DNA from: Saccharina japonica
Taxonomy: Eukaryota > Sar > Phaeophyceae > Laminariales > Laminariaceae
Assembly (NCBI GenBank): GCA_008828725.1
Contig: MEHQ01003857.1
Coordinates: 308,192 to 372,191, forward strand
DNA: 64,000 nucleotides
Direction: 5' to 3'
A program made the translations under genes and the position numbers. Under the pieces are notes generated by a model. The model saw only the letters and a list, made by a program, of their open reading frames with translations. It ran no database searches and was not told the origin of the DNA. The stretch's first letter is position 1, and every line of letters begins with the position of its first letter. Positions 43,641-64,000 of this stretch are shown in pieces.

Positions 43641-46600
43641 GCCTCTGGCACGAGGATATCTATTAATAGTGGATGTTTCCGGTGTTCTCGTAACAAAATA
43701 TCCATGGCGACTCTATCCCCATGGTACTTTGAGTGCAACAAGGTCGGTAATTTTGAGTGAGCCGCTATGCAGACGAGTCCACGTCCAGTCCCAGATGGTT
43801 TCAGTCATTACTTATGCCGTACGTTCGCCACGGCAGAGGCACGTGACATGTGTGCGACGTTTCAGGGTCTAAACTAAAAACAGCGTCAATAATGCCTGAT
43901 GTCAAACATATTTATGACGGGATCTCTGAACCAGCTCGTGCAAGCTCGGGCTTGCATGGGTATACCCATGCTGGGGCAACGTACGTAGACATGACGATTC
44001 CATCATAGCCGATAGGCATCTCTGCACTGCACTGGAGGCGGGCAAGCGTCTCGGCCAGCGCGACAGTCTCACTTCTATAGCTGTATAGCTGTACTCTGGG
44101 GCTCCCCCTTTAGCCCAGGCGAGAGGCCATATGATACCTCGCCCCCACGCCGCTGTGTATACGCATTGTATGTGGTCCATAGGATACCCCTCTGCTGTTA
44201 CACAGTACAGGTCACCTCCTGTATAGCAGTAATAAGAAACAGGCTAACAAGAACGCCAGGCTGATATTTCGAGGAAAATAAGAAATTCTGGAGTCGTTAA
44301 CTTGAAGAAACACCCTGTCTCTCGAATAAGAAATCCAGCCTGGACCAGATTTTTTCTGTTTCTTATTGGGTGTCCTGTACTGCAAGGCTTAGATTAGGTA
44401 GGTAATTGGTCAACCCTTTACCAGTACGAGCCCAACGGACTAATGCCTTGACACCGGTATGTGTGTATGTGTGGCCCATACGATCCCGTAATAAATGGAG
44501 ACAAAAAGACAGGCAGATGGACGCCTTTGCGGGCGCATCCCGCCTCATTGCCAGCTCTACTGTGGCTCTATATGCGTCTGCTCTGTGGGGGGTGCTCTTC
44601 GATTGGTAATTAACCCAGCCGAGATGTCTTACTTGTACAGCAGTATATCCAACACAATTCCACAATTTCCGTACGTAGTACGTACGAGTACTGTGTATAA
44701 CGACTGTACTGCTGTACTATGCGGTGTACTGTTGTACGTACAGTAGTTGCACAGCGAAACCGTCGCGGCTTGGCCCATAGGCCTGGACAGCGACGGAGAC
44801 ACAATCGTCATGACCCCTCATTGTTCGGGACTACTACAGCAGTGGAGACAGACAGGTGCCTAGGCGATCGAGTCCACTCTCACCGCTAGCGCTAGCTCTA
44901 TGCGTAGCTGTATACTCTGGAGCTTCTCTCCTCGGCTCGGCCTCGATGCCTCTGTCCACAGCGAAGATACGTGTACTACAGTTGTACCACGTTTCGCAAT
45001 TACTGTAGTTGCACCGCAAAATCGATAAAATCGGATTTTACAGACGGAATTCCTGCTCCCCGGAATGTTCGGACAGCAGCGCAGCAAACGCGCCTCTTCT
45101 GCACCGTGATTGCGAAGCGTGAACCGTCATCCCAGGTGGCAGTCGTGGGGTCAGGGTTACATTGTTGGTACAGTGCGAGTACACACGCTTGCTTGTATCC
45201 CCCCAACTGAGCGTATACGGATTTGTTTCGCGTCTCGGCAGCATTATTACTGTACCAAGCACAGCGGCACTTTTTGCTTGCTGTGCTGTGTGTTGTTGAT
45301 TTCAACATCTTAATAGACTGAGACAAGAAGATGCTGTTTGTTTCCGAGCAGATATGCTCCCCGTTTTATCTGTATCGTATTGACTGTCCCAGTTGGCTGC
45401 TGTACCTTGGCTGTACGTATTGATAGTCATTTAGAGGGCCATACGTCGGTATATACAGGGCAGAAAAAGGGGGCACCGAGGGCACACCTTCAACCTTCAA
45501 CCTTTCTTTCAACGAAGTTTTTCAACGTGTTTTTTTTCTTTTATATTTAGAAACAACTGCACCCCGGGGCATATTACTTGGAATTAGAGTCACATACGTA
45601 TATGCTTCGGGACAGAGCAGCAGGTACATATCATATCAGCACACAGCAGCAGTAAAAGTTTTTTTCGCCTTCGCGATTTCGTCGCCGTGCTTTTGTCTTG
45701 CGCGTCATATTAGCCGAAGCCTAACCGGCCATAACAACTACGACGTATAGTATCGCAGCGCTTGCCCGGCTTGCGTGCCTCCCACCCCCCTCCCCCTCTC
45801 TCGCCTCCACCAGTTCGCCATGGTGCCACAACCACTGTTGCTGCAGACAGTGTGTGTGGACTTCCCAAGGAAAACGAAATACATAGGCACATTTCCGGCA
45901 TTTTTCACCGTACAGAAAATTATCGGAAAAAAATACGTGTACCAATTGATTTTGTTCCGGAAAAGAATCGTATCGTACCGCAATTTATTCTATTCTGGCA
46001 AAGAAGCCGAACGAAATAAATACGATGAACCATCACCAATACGTACGTAGTCGCAATACAATTCCGCAACCAACAACAAAAGCAGCACCGCCGAGATACA
46101 AGCAAGCAAGCTTTCTTTCTCGTGCAGCAAGGAACTTGCACACCCCCTGCTCTCCCACGCAGCAAGCTGTGAATATCGCGAGGAAAAGAGAGAGAGGTGT
46201 CCACTCCTCCTGTTGTATCACATCTTCTTCTACTCCGTACGGCGAGCTACGAGAGCAAACGGCGAACAACTTATTTTTAGAACCATGTACCCCGTCATGC
46301 CCAGGATGAAGAAGGTGGGGGTACGTACGTACGTACTGGTACGGCAGCAGCAGCAGTAGTAGCGGTAGCGGTACAGTAGTAGTAGTAGCCCGTCTATAGT
46401 GCCGGTATGCGCCAGCCAGCATTGCTGGTTAGGTGTACCAGGCGATTCCACAGGCACTCACTCGTACGAGTACGAGTGCTCGTATACATAACGGGCGACT
46501 GGCACCACTCAAAACCGGCACTACACGAGTACGAGTAGCGGCAGTTGGTGCCGAAGGAGGGACACCTGGTACATACTCGTACGAAGCTCGCCGCCAAGCT

Positions 46601-47174
46601 GGCCAACTATTTGTCTCTCCTCACCATGAAGTATGGTAGGGACAGGCATGTTCGGCACGTATCACCTATCTGCTGTACGCACAAGTGGCGGCGAGTTACT
46701 CCTTGTCTGACGCTTGCCACACCCGCAAAACCCGGACAGCCGCCGCGCGCTCGATGACGGAATCATCTATTTTTTCCGGTACGTGGAACCGTAGAGAAAT
46801 CTTTTCTTGCGCATATCTACGGCGGAAATACGAAGTATCAGGTACCTCGCACTTGGTACCTGATACCGGGCAATACATACGTAGCAAGTGTTCGTACGAG
46901 TAAACCGTTTTTTTTAATCGGGTCCCTCTTGCGTCAAAGTTAATCAATCCACGCTACGTATTTAATAGCTCAAGTATATCCGTCCAGCAAAATACGTGAT
47001 AGGATACGTACGTAGGAGCAGCACATACTTGACGAACTGGATCCCGTTTTTTGGCCCCCACTCACAGCGTTCGTAAGGTGCCCTGACTTTTTTTTGCTGT
47101 TTCCCTCCCTATGTACGCATGTGCGCGTGCATGCGTGCGTGTCTTGTTGTGCCCTGTCCTTGCTGTCCTCCCAG
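43641..47174. other. Region upstream of vBPO
   Basis: No exon recognised. GTACGTAC and CAGTAGTAG simple repeats at 46320-46390. The vBPO promoter and any leader exon should lie here, but I could not place them. Confidence 0.45.

Positions 47175-64000
<16,826 letters not shown>

Overview
This window is nuclear DNA of an intron-rich photosynthetic eukaryote, most likely a brown alga or a close stramenopile relative. Two genes can be reconstructed, both on the + strand. Each is split into many short exons (30-276 nt) separated by GT-AG introns of about 0.3-2.6 kb. The first is a fused HisH-HisF histidine biosynthesis enzyme of the plant, fungal and algal type. The second is a vanadium-dependent haloperoxidase whose exons follow the brown-algal bromoperoxidases almost block for block; that gene is the main reason for the taxonomic guess. 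No prokaryotic operon, phage, CRISPR array or rRNA gene is visible.

Layout. Positions 1-7641 are the 5' region of HIS7. They are mostly repeats, but hold two candidate N-terminal HisH exons (3302-3388 and 5642-5690) whose reading frames are disturbed. Positions 7642-26159 carry fourteen clean HIS7 exons up to the stop codon, with all HisH and HisF catalytic residues. One short HisF segment between 18733 and 20507 could not be found. Positions 26160-47174 are about 21 kb with no recognisable gene: minisatellites, a 215-227 bp hairpin-bearing satellite (31.48-33.12 kb), a 763-bp tandem duplication ending at the only N of the window, a GC-rich island, LINE-like remnants and dispersed repeats. 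Positions 47175-64000 carry eleven haloperoxidase exons, the last cut by the window end. A 1,827-bp tandem duplication inside this gene doubles its 242-nt exon.

Introns and intergenic DNA share several dispersed families. One is a MITE-like element with inverted ends close to GACGCRTGCTACGRTAGAGG. Another, about 150-260 bp long, is modular, ends in a poly-C tract, and in three places lies in sense orientation just before a 3' splice site. There are also small fold-back elements and tRNA-like SINE candidates.

The two genes are not functionally linked: one makes imidazole glycerol phosphate for histidine (and AICAR for purines), the other oxidises halides with peroxide. I see no new multi-gene system. 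The most useful leads are the duplicated frame-breaking haloperoxidase exon, the disturbed HisH N-terminal exons, and the repeat family that appears to supply polypyrimidine tracts to acceptors.
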